Origin: Zeus faber
Taxonomy: Eukaryota; Chordata; Actinopteri; Zeiformes; Zeidae
Length of the DNA: 64,000 nucleotides
Assembly: GCA_960531495.1 (NCBI GenBank)
Contig: OY482864.1
Location: 6,790,416 to 6,854,415, forward strand
Direction: 5' to 3'
Of this stretch, positions 44,416 to 56,872 are shown in pieces; position 1 is the stretch's first letter, and each line of letters begins with the position of its first letter. The notes below the pieces were generated by a model, which saw only the letters and a program-made list of their open reading frames with translations, was not told the DNA's origin and made no database searches. The translations under genes and the position numbers were made by a program.

Positions 44416-47225
44416 ATGGATAAACTCACCATCATATCTGGATGTCTCTTCCTAGCCGCAGACATCTTTGCCATCGCCAGTATTGTCAACCCGGACTGGA
44501 TCAACACGGGAGAATCCGCCGGTAAGTTAGGTGAGAGAGCACTTCTCCAACACTGCCTTGGCAATCACAAATAACACCACATGGCACCGAGAACAGTTCG
44601 AGCATATATTACGTGTTGACACATAACCGAACACCGACCAACCCAGAAAAGTTGATTGTTATTATTGTTGTTGTAGTTATTCGTATTGTTATTATTGTTG
44701 TTGTTGTTCGTATTGTTATTGTTGTTGTTGTTGTTCGTATTGTTATTATTGTTGTTGTTGTTTTTGTTGTTGTTGTTATTATGGCATACATTGATGATCA
44801 AGCCTGTCTCCGATGAGGAATTTGGAACCACCATACATTTAGTCTATTATTATTATGATTATTATTATTATTATTATTATTGGATACATACTGATGATCA
44901 AGCCAGTCCTAGATGAACCAGTTGGTTGCATCTTTTGGCCAGAGACTTGTCTGCCAATGATCCCTTCTGCTCATTTACCAAAACCTGGCAAGTGGCTACA
45001 AAGCCTCAGTAGGTTGTAGACCTTGCTGGCAAAAGCTCATTGAAACCATGGTTTGCCAGAAGGGAAGTGGTAACTGTCCCAAAACCGAGGCCAATGGAAC
45101 CATTGGCCTCGGTTTTGGCCATGTCCAAACCCAAGTCAACTAGTAACTGTTCAGGTGGCAAAAGGCAACCTTCTCACTCCCTGGCAAGCTGCACCAAATT
45201 CAGATTGTAGACTTGCATTATGGAGTCATGCAGTTCACTCTCAATCTGGCCAGTCCGTGAGCCGGTCGGATAATCTGACTGGCAGACTGCTTGAATGGTG
45301 CTTGACAGCCGCCTAAATGGCCGTGCCGTGAGACCCGGTGGAGAGCAGCATGAGACAGCCTCTCTGCCGCACCCTCACAGGGTGACCGTGACCCCCCAGG
45401 TAATTGAAGCGCTGTCTCACTTTCTGTGTGGAGGGGGTTCTGTCAAGCTTATGGTCCTCTGGGCACAATGGCTACAGAGCACTAGCACCACAAAAGAGCT
45501 CCGGTAGGTTATTACTTTGGATTATCACTTGTAGAGCCACTGACCAGGATAAGATAAGATAATGTGTTTCCTCAGTGGAAAGTTGACAGGGCAGTGCAAG
45601 TCAAAAAGAGATCGACATAAAGCCGAAAAAGGTTCTCTAGAGGATTCCACCTAACGCTTTATGCTAAAGACACTTGGTTATTCACTGTTGGTTATTCCTC
45701 CTTGTCATGGCATTAACTGCAAAATTCAAATTACTAAACCATTAAATGGACTTGAAACCAGAGGGTGAGAGAATGGTGGAAATTCCCAGCCCCACTGCTA
45801 CTGCAGAGAGTAGAAATAGAGATAAGCTGAGGAATTACTTGAATAAGGGTGTATCATTGGTTTTCAAAAAAAGACAACTCAAGTAATTACTTGAAAACAA
45901 TCTTTTTTTTTAAATTTGACATAGGCTATAACCTATTTGGAAAAAATCGGACAAATGCAATGTAAATGCCGAAATAAATCTCCAAAAACGGCCAGTATGC
46001 TTCACACTCATAAAGACAATTAAACATTTTTATTTCATTTGACAAAACCAAAAAATGTCCAAAAATTTGACAAGGCTCATTTGTTGGCATATAACACGGC
46101 TGTTGTCCTTTACACATTTCATACCAACTAGAAACGGGGAGATGAAATTTATGCTCACCGTTGTGATTAGTCACACTAGCCGCACACACCACCTGATAAA
46201 TGCTTTGCTTTGATAGGCTCTGGAATTAAAATCATCTTAATTGTTGTTGCGATTTCTTCTAATTTCCTAGAGAATCATGAGGAAATCTCTTGTTTTCTTA
46301 AGGGTCATGAAGAAAATGCTTCCGTCACCAGCAGTAGTTTGATTTGAGATGGTCAGAAACTATAATAATGAGTCTCAGACGAGTCTGGGACTAGTCTGGT
46401 ACTAGTCCGGCACTGGTTGGTTGAGCCTCAGCTCCTGTAGTAGGTGTCAGAATGCCAGGATATGTGATCCCCCTCCTTGTTAAATCCTATAGTCTGTCTA
46501 CAACTGGGATGGAGAAAAGAATTTAAATGTGTCATGCTGTCTTTTAAAAGCTTTTTGAAAATCTGTTGGTGTATCACTGCCATCAGAGTCTATATAGATG
46601 ATGTCAAATTTGATGTTAAAATAGCACAATATTGTACTAGAAATGAACTCTGGAAAAACTATCAGCACAGGTGAAAATATACTCAAGTACTGAAACAAGC
46701 GTAGTTGTTATTTCTTACCTTTCCCTTCTGACTACAACCCAAAAGGAATGGCTCAAGGACAGATTTCACGCCGCGTTCTGTCCCAGAGCCACCAAGTATA
46801 AAGTTGTGTTGAAGATTGTGCTTGTACTGAATTAGATGCAATATGACCCAATGCACTGGTACATTCAGCACACAGCCAGCGGAGCTTCATCGCATTATTC
46901 AAAAGAACGCCACCCACCGAATCAATTAGAAGTTCCCAGTTCTCATTCATAAAAATGATCTGAACTGAAACACAACAGATATTATTTGAGGGCTCTGCCC
47001 TCCCATTCCACGCAGCAAGCGGTGGGCATGAAAACAGGCAGAGCTAAAAGCTTTTTGTTCGCGTTTAATTAGCCTAATAGTACCTGATAGGGGGAAGTGT
47101 TGTTTGTAAATGGAGATGTGTGTTGTGACTTTTAATTAGGCCTCCTGGGAATGAAATTCTCTGTGTTCAGAGAATTAAAGCTCTCCAAGTTCAATTACGA
47201 CGGAAATTGCCTTGCCTGGAAACAG

Positions 47226-47301
<76 letters not shown>

Positions 47302-50300
47302 ACGTGTGTGTTTGTATGTGTGTGCACTCTGTCAAAAACAGAGAAAATGTATAAATGAATGTGATTGGTAAATGTGTAGTTTGTCGATGTTGCACTTATA
47401 CCAGTTGGGTTGCCTTTTTTACTTCTGGTTCCCGGGAGTTTCTTCTTTTTTAAACGGCCAACCTGTGTGATCATTTACGAGTTCATCGCAATTTTAATAT
47501 AAAGCAAAACTCGGGTTAGTTCCCACTGTGGGCTGTTGAACCTGTCATTGCTTCCAGTGTCAGTGTGACACATGATGCAGACAGGAGGCTCACAGATGGC
47601 GCTGGCAACACCTTTATCTCATTAACTGTCATTCTGACATGGTAGTCTCGCTTGCTTTGACTGCGTTTCCTTTGTTGCTGGTAAATTCCCGGAGCATGCT
47701 GGGATTGTGTGTGTTGTGTGTGTGTGTGTGTGCGTGTGCGTGTGCGTGCGTGTTTAAAAGCATGTGTGCACTTGCGTGCTACCGCCTTATTAACCAGGTA
47801 TTCTGTTGTAAACCTAAAAGTTGCCTGCTGTGACCGAGTACATGTTTTTGGGCATTTGTGAAACATCCACAGACACAAACAGTCGTACATGTCGTCCAGA
47901 TAAAGTGAACTGAGGATGGCAGTTCAAAATGATTAAATTTCACATTCAATTTATTTAATTGAATGGTGTCCATTGCTAGGCCAATGTTAGATACGATCTC
48001 AGCGAACTGCTTAACATTATGTTATATAATGCTTTACCCATAAATGCTCTACTGTGGTCACACTGGCATGGCTGGAGCTGTTTTTCTATGGCTGGCATAG
48101 CCACCAAGCATTTTGAGGCATGAGCTTGTAATGTAATTTCCTTCCCTTATTCAGATGGTTTTTTTAAGTATCTTCCGTCGAGAAGGAAATGCATTTGCTG
48201 GATGGACATTTCACAGAAAATCCTTGTGAAATTGATATGGAAACTCATCTTCCCAGACTCTCATGACCCTCCTTGTGCCCGTGATACTGTACATGTTCTC
48301 TTTCCCACAGCGCCTCAATAAGACCCCGAATATTCTCATTTCCCGTAGAAAAAAAAAAGACCACTTTCTTTGTCACGGCTAGTTGGAACATCCGGTCTGG
48401 ATAGAGGCATGTTCAAACTGTGGGCATATCGTCCCACGCAGACTGGCCCTTAATGAATTTAAAGGTTATCATTGAACTCAAAAATCAGTATCAGCACTAT
48501 TATGTTGTGACTCTTATATCGTCCATTGGTAAGAGGTCGTTTAAACTCTTGTCTCACTGTTTTAACTGTTAAAATTGTTGAAACAATAGTTTAATTTGTC
48601 CCGAACTTGTGATGAGTAAAGGCTCTTCCTATAGGCGGGAAAAGGCAGCCGCCTGGGGCGCCGTCCCAAAGGGGCCGCGGAGAGGGAATGTTTGCACCTG
48701 TCCCCTCTCCGTGCGCACCTGCGATGGAGTGCCCTCAATCAGCGTGCCAAAACAGCGTGTCTTGATTTTGGATGTAGGTTATTTTATTTCACATCTCCTT
48801 ATGGAGCGAAACAAGTGCCTATGGAACGAAACTGCGCGTGGGGACACTTTCTCTGTGACTCTCTCCCCGATCACGCCCTCTCCATGCGTAATGCGCAGAA
48901 GAGAATCTTAGCGAGGCTACGAGTTGTGCCCCGTCCCCACACTGTTTGTAGCGGCCTAGGAGCTGCGTTCGCATTTCCAGACAAGGACGATTCACACATC
49001 AAAATATTTTTATCATTCCCCTTATTTATAATTCCTCATTGAAATGTTATCCCTGTGCATTTTTGTACTCTTCCTTCTGTTTGATCCTGTTATTGAAATG
49101 CACACTGACTGAAACACACTGAAACACTCCCAATCTCAGTTGACTGGGTTGAACGGGTTTCTGACTGATGGTTTGACTCGACGACTTTCAGGGGACAGCC
49201 CTATTACATACATCTGTTCATTTTTCAGAATCAATTTGTTTTTATAAATTCAGAACAGGACGGCCTGTGAGACCTCCAGCCCCACCGGACCTGAGGTTGG
49301 GAACCGCTGCTCGATTGGATCTTTTCGAGAACAGTTCTTAACCCGCTCCGCTCCCCTGTAAGTGAGCAGAGCGCTGGCAAACTGTTTCCAACGAATGGCT
49401 ATGAGCAGCAAAGCAGTTAAACCTTGTTCTGCTTTTGCCATGTACATGAAAACTTTCTTAAATGACATGCTCTCTCTCTGGCCGGACCAGGGACAAGGGT
49501 GCGAGGGAGGATTTCATTAAAAAAGCGTGTCTCTGGTTCTCTGTACATGTGCTGTGAGGTGTCCTTTGTAGTCGCGCCCAACAAGGAACGAGGCGCCGGG
49601 CGAACCCAGGCACTGTGCGGCGCTTTGGAGGGTGGGCTTCATCTGTTGTATGTGTGCGTGTGTGTGTCTTTGGCGTGTGTTCTCATGTATGTGTGTGTGA
49701 GTGTGTAGAGGTCTCCTGGCTGGCATAATTGGAGCCACCGGGCTATGAAAGAGGAGAGTTTGATCAGAGGCTGTTTTTAGAGCGACTCACCATCCGATGA
49801 TCGATTTTTCTCAACGCCGCCTCAGTTATGTCTTTGATGTGCACTCTTTGGCAGCCATCAACCCCGTTGTTGTGTTCTTTCTTTTGTCTTTGGTTTTCTA
49901 TCCTTCCTCCCTTCATGTCAGCCATTGATCCCCTCGCGGGGGTGTTATTTGCTCGCAGTGCAAACTCGGCCACTAGTCTGCGGGCCGGTTTCCATACCAA
50001 CAGGGTCCTTAGCCTGACCCCCTGTGGGACCGTGCGAGCGGAAACTCCTGAGCTATTTGGGAGGGGGGCGGGTCCATTAGGCCTCAGAGAAAAACTCCAG
50101 AGGAACAAACTTACACAGTGTAGGAAGCTCATGTCCTCCTAAGCTTTTCCGAGCTGAAGGAGGCCAGAGCATGGAGGCAACTGGAGGCTCATTGAAGGGG
50201 TGTCGTTTGTTTCAACGGGGTAATTAAACGTAACCTAAATGTGCGATGGATATCCTTTAATGGCTGAAATGAGAGGGACCTCGGACGGTTGTGAAACGTA

Positions 50301-52113
50301 CTGTTGCTGGGTCTGGTCAGCACGTAATGGGAATCTGAATTTCACAGTGTGTTTAGCGTCTTCGCATGGATACGCTGAGCAGAACTCAACTGAAAACTCA
50401 AGGCAGCAGGGTTGTTCGCTGTTGACCTCGGCAGGCATATAGAAGAGCGTATGCAGCTATTTATTGCATAATTAAGGAATGGCATTGTTCAATGCCCACG
50501 CTCACATTTTGCACATTTCGACTGCAAAGCACTGTGTAGGTCTCCATGTGAATAACCGCCAGTATTACATATTTTGCATCAACTCCCAACGGGAATACAA
50601 TCTCCAGTCTTCATCAAGTGCGGTCTCTCTCTTTTTCTCTCTCTCTCTCTACCCCCACCCCACCCCCCCGCAGGCTCCCTCACGGTGGGCCTGGTGCGGC
50701 AGTGCCAGACCATCCACGGGCGAGACCGCACTTGCATCCCACCACGGCTGCCGCCCGAGTGGGTGACCACGCTCTTCTTCATCGTCATGGGCATCGTCTC
50801 GCTGACCGTCACCTGCGCCCTGCTGGTGATGTCGCACTGGCACCGCGAAGCCACGCGCTACGCCCGCTGGATCGCCTTCACTGGGAGTAAGTGGGGGGGG
50901 GGGTCGATGGAACCAACCAAACGTGGCGGAACCAATACCCAGTGGCGACTTTGTCTTACAGGTCGTGTCAGTCAGATTTTCAATGCCGCAAACCGCTGAA
51001 AAAAGACGACAGGGTTTTGGTCGGGGGATTGCGAAGAGGCTGCTACTAAAAGTGCCGCGGAGATAGCTGGCCTTCAACAACCAGGCAGACTGGAGCGTGC
51101 GGTTATTTTTGAAACAAAGTGGGCGGAAGGCGAAGAAGTGTGTCGCTAGAGATGAGCTTGGCTGATGTTTAAATTTCAGTCAGTTGCCAACGGTTGGCTG
51201 CATTTTGCCAAATCCTGCTGGTACGACCTTTAGCTTCGTTTACACGTGAAATCTTAAATGGAGAAGTAAATGGATGTTTTTAAAAGAGCCTAAATTGCAA
51301 AGTAAGGCATTTTTTAAGCTACTTGCTCCTACACACATATCAAGTACTGTAGTCTTCAGTGTACATTCTGATAAATTTTGTCATGTGCCCGTGGGAAACT
51401 ATTGATCACATTTGGCTTGAGAAAAAATTTCCTTTGGCCAGGTACATCAAATTTGGGCTGGTTTTGTCATAAATTGGCTGGTGTTCAAACATGTTATGCC
51501 ATTCTATCATCAAAAATGCAGCTGTAATGTTCACCACTGTTTGGAAATTGTTAATCAAGTCTGGCAACACTCCATGACGTCATGTTGCTGTTTGTTTGTT
51601 TTTTTACCCAAGGGAACATACTTATTTCGGACATAGGGGGTCCTAGAGTTTTTTATGTGTTTTCAAGTTTATATTTGATGATGTATAAAAAAATGTTTTT
51701 CGCCAAGTATTAAGGATGATTCTAGGAAAGATCTGTCCACTACAACAACGTGTGGGTGTCAGCGTAGATGGATACCCGCTAATAAAATACATCTTCCCTC
51801 AGGGCGGGCGGGCGAGGCTGAGATGGATGATGGGAGGATGGGGGATGAGGGTTGTGACAGGGGGGCCATAGTGTGGGAGGAGATGGAATCCTTTGTGACA
51901 GCAGTGCGGGTGGGGTGGGTGTCACTCTACAAAGACAGACAGGTGTAATAAAAAGCCCCTGACGGGGGGGTCGCAAGACGTGGAAAAGCTTCGAGCTACA
52001 GGTCACCGTCCCAACATGACCCCATGTCTCGCTGTCAGGTGTGTCAAGATGTCATTAGTACAAAGACGCACGTGAGGTGAGCGCACACACACACACACAC
52101 ATAGACATGTGCG

Positions 52114-52172
<59 letters not shown>

Positions 52173-52303
52173 AAATGGTATTTCTGTGAGACTGGATACC
52201 TGGGCTAGTAATGACATAAATGGACATAAAGCCAGTTTACTACTGCTACCAGGGACCACGCGAGTCAATCGGGAAGAAATTCTATTGAGACATAACGAAA
52301 AAT

Positions 52304-52338
<35 letters not shown>

Positions 52339-53762
52339 TGGTTTCTCCGAAAGAAAGGGGTATTGAACCGATCTTTTTGCAGCCTTACGAGCGTCATTTC
52401 ATTAAACTCTTTGACACCCCACCCCATCCCCCCCAGGAATACCTTGACAAAGTGGGCACTTTTGCAGAGCTCCGGCAGACGGACCCGTGTCTATTTTTAG
52501 ATGCTGAGACAGACTCTGTCTCTGTAAGCGACCGAGCTCGAGGACGGCTCCAACCAGCAACAGGGCTGTTTTAACACTCTAAAGATAGAATACGTGATGC
52601 AGGTTCTCTTTGATTGGATCAGGAAAATCGCTGGCTATTATTATGTTAATCTGGAGAAAGGGTAGAGGGAAAACAAGAAAGAGGGCACTTTTCACTGATG
52701 AAGTGGGGCAGGTTTTGATTATTTTGAACACCTGAAACACCTTTTTCTGCTGTGTAGAGCTACCAGAGGGGAGACATTGACTTTGTCATCCAGGATGTCC
52801 CTCTCAATGGATAGCAGCATAAGATCTGAGAGTCTTCTATCTTAAGGCCACCTTAGAGGGCACAAGGTTTTCTCATCGTACAGGCACTCTAGATAATGTT
52901 GATAATGTTTGATAATGTTTTCTCCATTGTAGGGGCACTCTAGATGGAACTGTACACCGTTTTCTCTGTGGTAGGGGCACTCAAGAGGGAACTTTACACT
53001 GTTTTCTCTGTGGTAGGGGCACTCTAGAGGGAACTTTACACTGTTTTCTCTGTGGTAGGGGAACTCTAGAGTGAACTTTACACTGTTTTCTCTGTGGTAG
53101 GGGCACTGTAGAGAGAACTTTACACTGTTTTCTCTGTGGTAGGGGCGCTCTACAGGGAACTTTACACTGTTTTCTCTGTGGTAGGGGAACTCTAGAGTGA
53201 ACTTTACACTGTTTTCTCTGTGGTAGGGGAACTCTAGAGTGAACTTTACACTGTTTTCTCTGTGGTAGGGGCGCTCTACAGGGAACTTTACACTGTTTTC
53301 TCTGTGGTAGGGGCACTCTAGAGGGAACTTTACACTGTTTTCTCTGTGGTAGGGGCGCTCTAGAGGGAACCTTACACTGTTTTCTCTATCGTAGGGCCAC
53401 TCTAGAGGCCCTCTGTGCACGCCATCGGTCTCACACATGTACATAAATTGCATTTTGGTTTTGGAAAAGGAAATGATTTGTCCCCATTAGTCCACAGGAA
53501 TTGGTTTAGAAGCAATATATGTAGCTCAAGTGGGACTAGTAACACTTCTCTCTCTTTCTGCCTCTTCTCTCTCTCAGTGGTGCTGTTCTGCATGGCTGCT
53601 CTCATATTCCCCATCGGCTTCTACATCAGCGAGGTCGGCGGGCAGCCTTACAAGCTCCCCAACAACACCATGGTGGGCTCCTCCTACGTCCTCTTTGTCC
53701 TCTCCATATTTTTCACCATCGTGGGACTGCTGTTCGCGGGTAAGGTGTGCCTGCCTGGTTGA
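44416..53762 (+). CDS. mosmo: Modulator of Smoothened protein
   Basis: Three exons: 44416-44521, 50674-50886 and 53578-53762, with GT-AG junctions, giving 167 residues, the same as human MOSMO (C16orf52). MOSMO is a claudin-like four-pass membrane protein that works with MEGF8 and the ubiquitin ligase MGRN1 to lower the surface and ciliary level of Smoothened, damping Hedgehog signalling. The sequence shows TM1 (about residues 7-25), an extracellular loop with W, GLVRQC and a second Cys (RTC) as in the claudin W-GL-C-C signature, TM2 (about 68-90), TM3 (about 107-124) and TM4 (about 137-160), ending GKVCLPG. It is nearly identical to the human protein. Introns are 6.2 and 2.7 kb. The gene is intact. 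Confidence 0.96.
44645..44880. repeat. (GTT)n and (ATT)n triplet repeats
   Basis: Imperfect GTT/GTA triplets at 44650-44780 and ATT triplets at 44845-44880. Each is followed by a TGATGATCAAGCC segment, so the array seems to have grown by local duplication. Confidence 0.85.
45079..45118. repeat. Perfect inverted repeat (18-bp arms)
   Basis: Arm CCAAAACCGAGGCCAATG (45079-45096), loop GAAC, then the exact inverse arm (45101-45118). RNA from either strand would fold into a long hairpin. Confidence 0.9.
47226..47323. repeat. (TG)n microsatellite
   Basis: About 38 TG units followed by an imperfect TG-rich tail. The flanking cysteine- and valine-rich frames are artefacts. Confidence 0.95.
48640..48960 (+). 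repeat. Dispersed repeat, inverted partner at 55.9 kb
   Basis: The segment 48775-48955 (including TCTCTCCCCGATCAC and CTCCATGCGTAATGCGCAGA) matches the reverse complement of about 55925-56090. The upstream part (GAAAAGGCAGCCGCCTGGGG) probably belongs to the same element. Family not identified. Confidence 0.6.
52086..52168. repeat. (CA)n microsatellite, interrupted
   Basis: CA tract with GCGCGCAC interruption. A second shorter CA run is at 52307-52335. Confidence 0.95.
52937..53405. repeat. 42-bp minisatellite, about 11 units
   Basis: Each unit starts GAACTTTACACTGTTTTCTC and ends in a variable CTCTAGAGG-like part. Eleven units are readable, followed and preceded by degenerate ones (from about 52860). 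Unit variants (AACTCTAGAGT, CGCTCTACAGG, CACTCTAGAGG) are interspersed. Because 42 is a multiple of three, the minus strand stays open for 203 codons with a 14-residue period (YHRENSVKF). I read this as intronic satellite, not a gene. Confidence 0.9.
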
Positions 53763-54330
53763 GACGCCTTTGACGGCCTTCGCTCTGAATTCTTAACAGG
53801 AGAAAGCGCTGGGGGCGCTTGCGGCGTCCTCGCGGCTGACTTTTACCCACGGCAGCGTGGAATGTTTTCCAAAAAGTCGGAAAGCACCCGCGCCCGTTTT
53901 TTTGTTGTTTTTGTATTTTTGGTTTGTGGACGGAGGGGAGTGGCTTCTAAACTCTAAGCCGAGGTTATCCCGGCACGCGCCTGCAAACCGAGATGAGACT
54001 TAGCCAAGAAGTCGGTTGGACCCAAAATGGCCGCCATCCTCGTCCGAAGCCTCAGGTACAAAGGCAGAAGAGGAAGTGATGACCACGGGACTACATTGGG
54101 ACTCCTTTGTTATTACTAAAGAAGCTACAAGTTGTCCAAGAAGTTTCCAAAATATAACAAAAACATTCTTTATGACTGATTAATGAACTGTCTCAGAAGT
54201 TTCATGGAGGTTAGGTATTAGACTGATCAAGCTATACATGTTGCCATGGATACCTCCCAAGGATAAAGAGCTATTCTCTAGCATGTTGTTTTGTATAAAA
54301 AAAAAACCACAATAAAATGATGCTTACAAG
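53763..54330 (+). other. mosmo 3' untranslated region
   Basis: No coding signal. It ends just after the AATAAA at 54311, followed by T/GT-rich sequence. Confidence 0.55.
54311..54316 (+). terminator. mosmo polyadenylation signal candidate
   Basis: AATAAA about 550 bp after the stop. Longer transcripts cannot be excluded. Confidence 0.45.
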
Positions 54331-55799
54331 TCAAAGCTGTCATGGATGTTACAAGTTTGTAAATTGTTATGTTTCGTCAAATATATTAATTCATGGCATC
54401 GATCGCATCATGGTATAGATTATTTTTGCGTGTAAAAAGACTGTGACATTAATTCACACGGGGAGGCTGTCCAGTGCATCAAGTGGTAATCATTAATCAT
54501 TCAATTACACAAGGAGAGCAGCTTTAACATTGTGGGGCTAGTATTCAACTAGGGATGGTTGAGAATATTTGATTTATCTTTCATGACTACAGGATTCTAT
54601 TTATTTTTGGTCGGTTCCAATGGGATCTCGGAATGACCTTCTCGGGTCCAATCAGGTTCAGGTCCAAATTGGGGGACCTGTGAAGACCTCTGATTCAGAG
54701 TGGCATGCAGCCACTTCATTGCCAATCCTGTCGACATATCTGAATAATCAATTATTATTATTATTCGACCGTGAAGAATGTTAGGAGTTTTGCACATCCC
54801 TAATTTACACAGGAGGTTTTCTGGTCTCCAATCCGCCTTTGTACAGTACATGAAATGGTGTTCCAGAAGAGAACCCACGATATGAATATTCTATCGCTGA
54901 TTAAATGTGCAGGACACTCGAGAGGAGCGTGACGGTCAGAGCGGAACAGACACGATGGAGATGGTGAAGGAGATGCTATAAATAGAAATAAAAAACCTAG
55001 AACCAATGCCATTTAAAAAAAAAATACTAAGTCATTTTGAAATTAAGAGGACATTGTGTAACGACTAATTATAGATTTTATTATTTTTCTTTAACCTTGT
55101 TGAGTGGGTAGTCTGGTGAGGACTACAAGCGCTTACCCAGGAGCACATGCGTGGGATATGTTCGGGTTGCTATGGAAACGTCTTTGAGAGTTGTTTGCTG
55201 TGTGTGTGTGTGACAGTCTCCGTGGAAGGTCAACCCAAGCTTTGCCCATTGTCAAAAAGTCAAGCATCAGAAAGACCTCTTCATCCTCCTCCTCTTCATC
55301 TCCTCCAGCCTCAGCGCTGCTATTTTTAAGCGTCTTCTCTCCGGAGGTAATACGCTGCCGTGTCCTTGCTCAGCATTTTTATTATTTTTTAATTTTAATA
55401 GAGATGTTGGTTGGTTCCCATGGTTACCAACTGCAACTATTTAGAGGCGGTGGTAAGTGCACTGTAAAGTTGTCAGCGTCTCCTGTCCTTTCAAAGCAGG
55501 AGAATGGAAAAACAAATAAACATCTGATGAATGTTTCAAACTTGGTGCATTTCAAACCATGATTTGTGAGGTCACAGATTATGTCCAAATCCGACAAAGA
55601 GTTGTGTTATTTAAAAGGATCAAAACAAGAAAGAAGGGGTACAACAGCGACCGTGTGTGCACATCTTTTTTTTTTTTTTTATGTGTGTGTGTGTACAGTA
55701 TATATACATTGTACATTTATTTACAAATGTATATAAAATATATTGTATATGAAGATGTGCATATGAATATAAAGTATATCAGTATATATATATTCAGTG

Positions 55800-56165
55800 C
55801 CTAATTTGTAAATCAGGAGGTGCTAGAACACAGAGACTGCCGATCCGACACGGCCCTCCGTGGGCCCCGATCTGCGGATAGCAACACAGAGAGCTGTGGC
55901 CCCTTTCTCCAAATAAAACAAGTAAAAACAGTGTGGGGCGAGGCATGACTCGTAGCCTCATTAAGATTATTTTCTGCGCATTACGCATGGAGAGTGGGTG
56001 ATCGGGGAGAGAGTCACAGAGAAAGTGTCCCCAACTTGTTTCGTTCCGTAAGGAGACGTAAAATAAAAACACTGTTGTGGCGCCCATTGCTGTCTGCGCT
56101 GCGTCGGTACCGTCGGAGAGGGAGACTGGTGCGAATCTGATTAGACCGACAACATCCTGAGTCGG
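55800..56165 (-). repeat. Dispersed repeat, inverted copy
   Basis: Begins CAGTGCCTAATTTGTAAATC. The section 55925-56090 is the reverse complement of 48775-48955 with moderate divergence. Confidence 0.6.
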
Positions 56166-56328
56166 GTACTGCCCTAAAAAATAATCATCTAAAAACACAC
56201 TATTTCTGTTTATATATATATCTATATATATAGATATATATATTCAAATACTTGTATATCATATACAATCCTTATATAAAGTATATACTTATATATACAC
56301 TATATATACACACACACATACATGTATA

Positions 56329-56872
56329 CAGGTACTCCTCACTTAACCACCTACATATTTAATGACCGGTCGGACTTACGACCAACTTCTGACCAGTCGG
56401 TACAATACCGAGGCTTTCACGCTGCGTGGGTCAAGCATCTCATCGCACACCACCCTTTATTTACTATATATACCATATTTACTATATACTTTATATACTA
56501 TATATATTAAAAATACTATATACACTGTATACATCTCATCACCGTTCTCAGTCTGTCTCGTTCCCAAAGTTTGTCAGCATTCACTACACTATACACACTA
56601 TATATACAATATACATTATACACTATATACACTATACACACTATATACACCATATACACTGTATACATCTCATCTCGTCACAGTTCTCAGTCTGTCTCGT
56701 TCCCGCAGTCTATCTGTATTCACTACACTAATTATACTATATACACTATATATAATATATACACTACTGTATATACACACTATATATACTATATACACTG
56801 TAGACATCTCATCTCATTGGTCGTTATAGTCCTAAATGCCCTATACAGGTACTCCCTATATCAGAGTACCTG
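56329..56872 (+). mobile_element. TA-flanked inverted-repeat element, copy 3, expanded
   Basis: Starts CAGGTACTCCTCACTTAACC and ends GAGTACCTG, with TA on both sides. It is longer (544 bp) than the other copies because a block with CACCGTTCTCAGTCTGTCTCG plus TATACAC-type repeats is present two to three times. No protein is encoded; the open frames follow the repeats. Confidence 0.65.

Larger units (their letters stand above)
44522..50673 (+). other. mosmo intron 1
   Basis: Contains GTT/ATT triplet repeats (44645-44880), a duplicated GATGATCAAGCC segment, a perfect hairpin (45079-45118), a TG tract (47226-47323) and a dispersed repeat (48640-48960). No exon recognised; open frames here are short and without signature. 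Confidence 0.6.
50887..53577 (+). other. mosmo intron 2
   Basis: Contains CA microsatellites (52086-52168 and 52307-52335) and the 42-bp minisatellite (52937-53405). Otherwise no recognised feature. Confidence 0.6.

Noticed and set aside
52860-53440. CRISPR-like array
   Set aside because: Direct repeats abut without unique spacers and the host is a vertebrate genome.
52842-53453. 203-codon protein gene on the minus strand
   Set aside because: The frame is fully explained by a 42-bp tandem repeat; no start context, splice context or family supports a gene. Kept only as a finding.
53735-53750. Possible splice donor (GGGTAAG) near the end of mosmo
   Set aside because: The bases encode the conserved AGK residues and the frame continues to the family's normal CLPG end and stop, so no splicing is needed.
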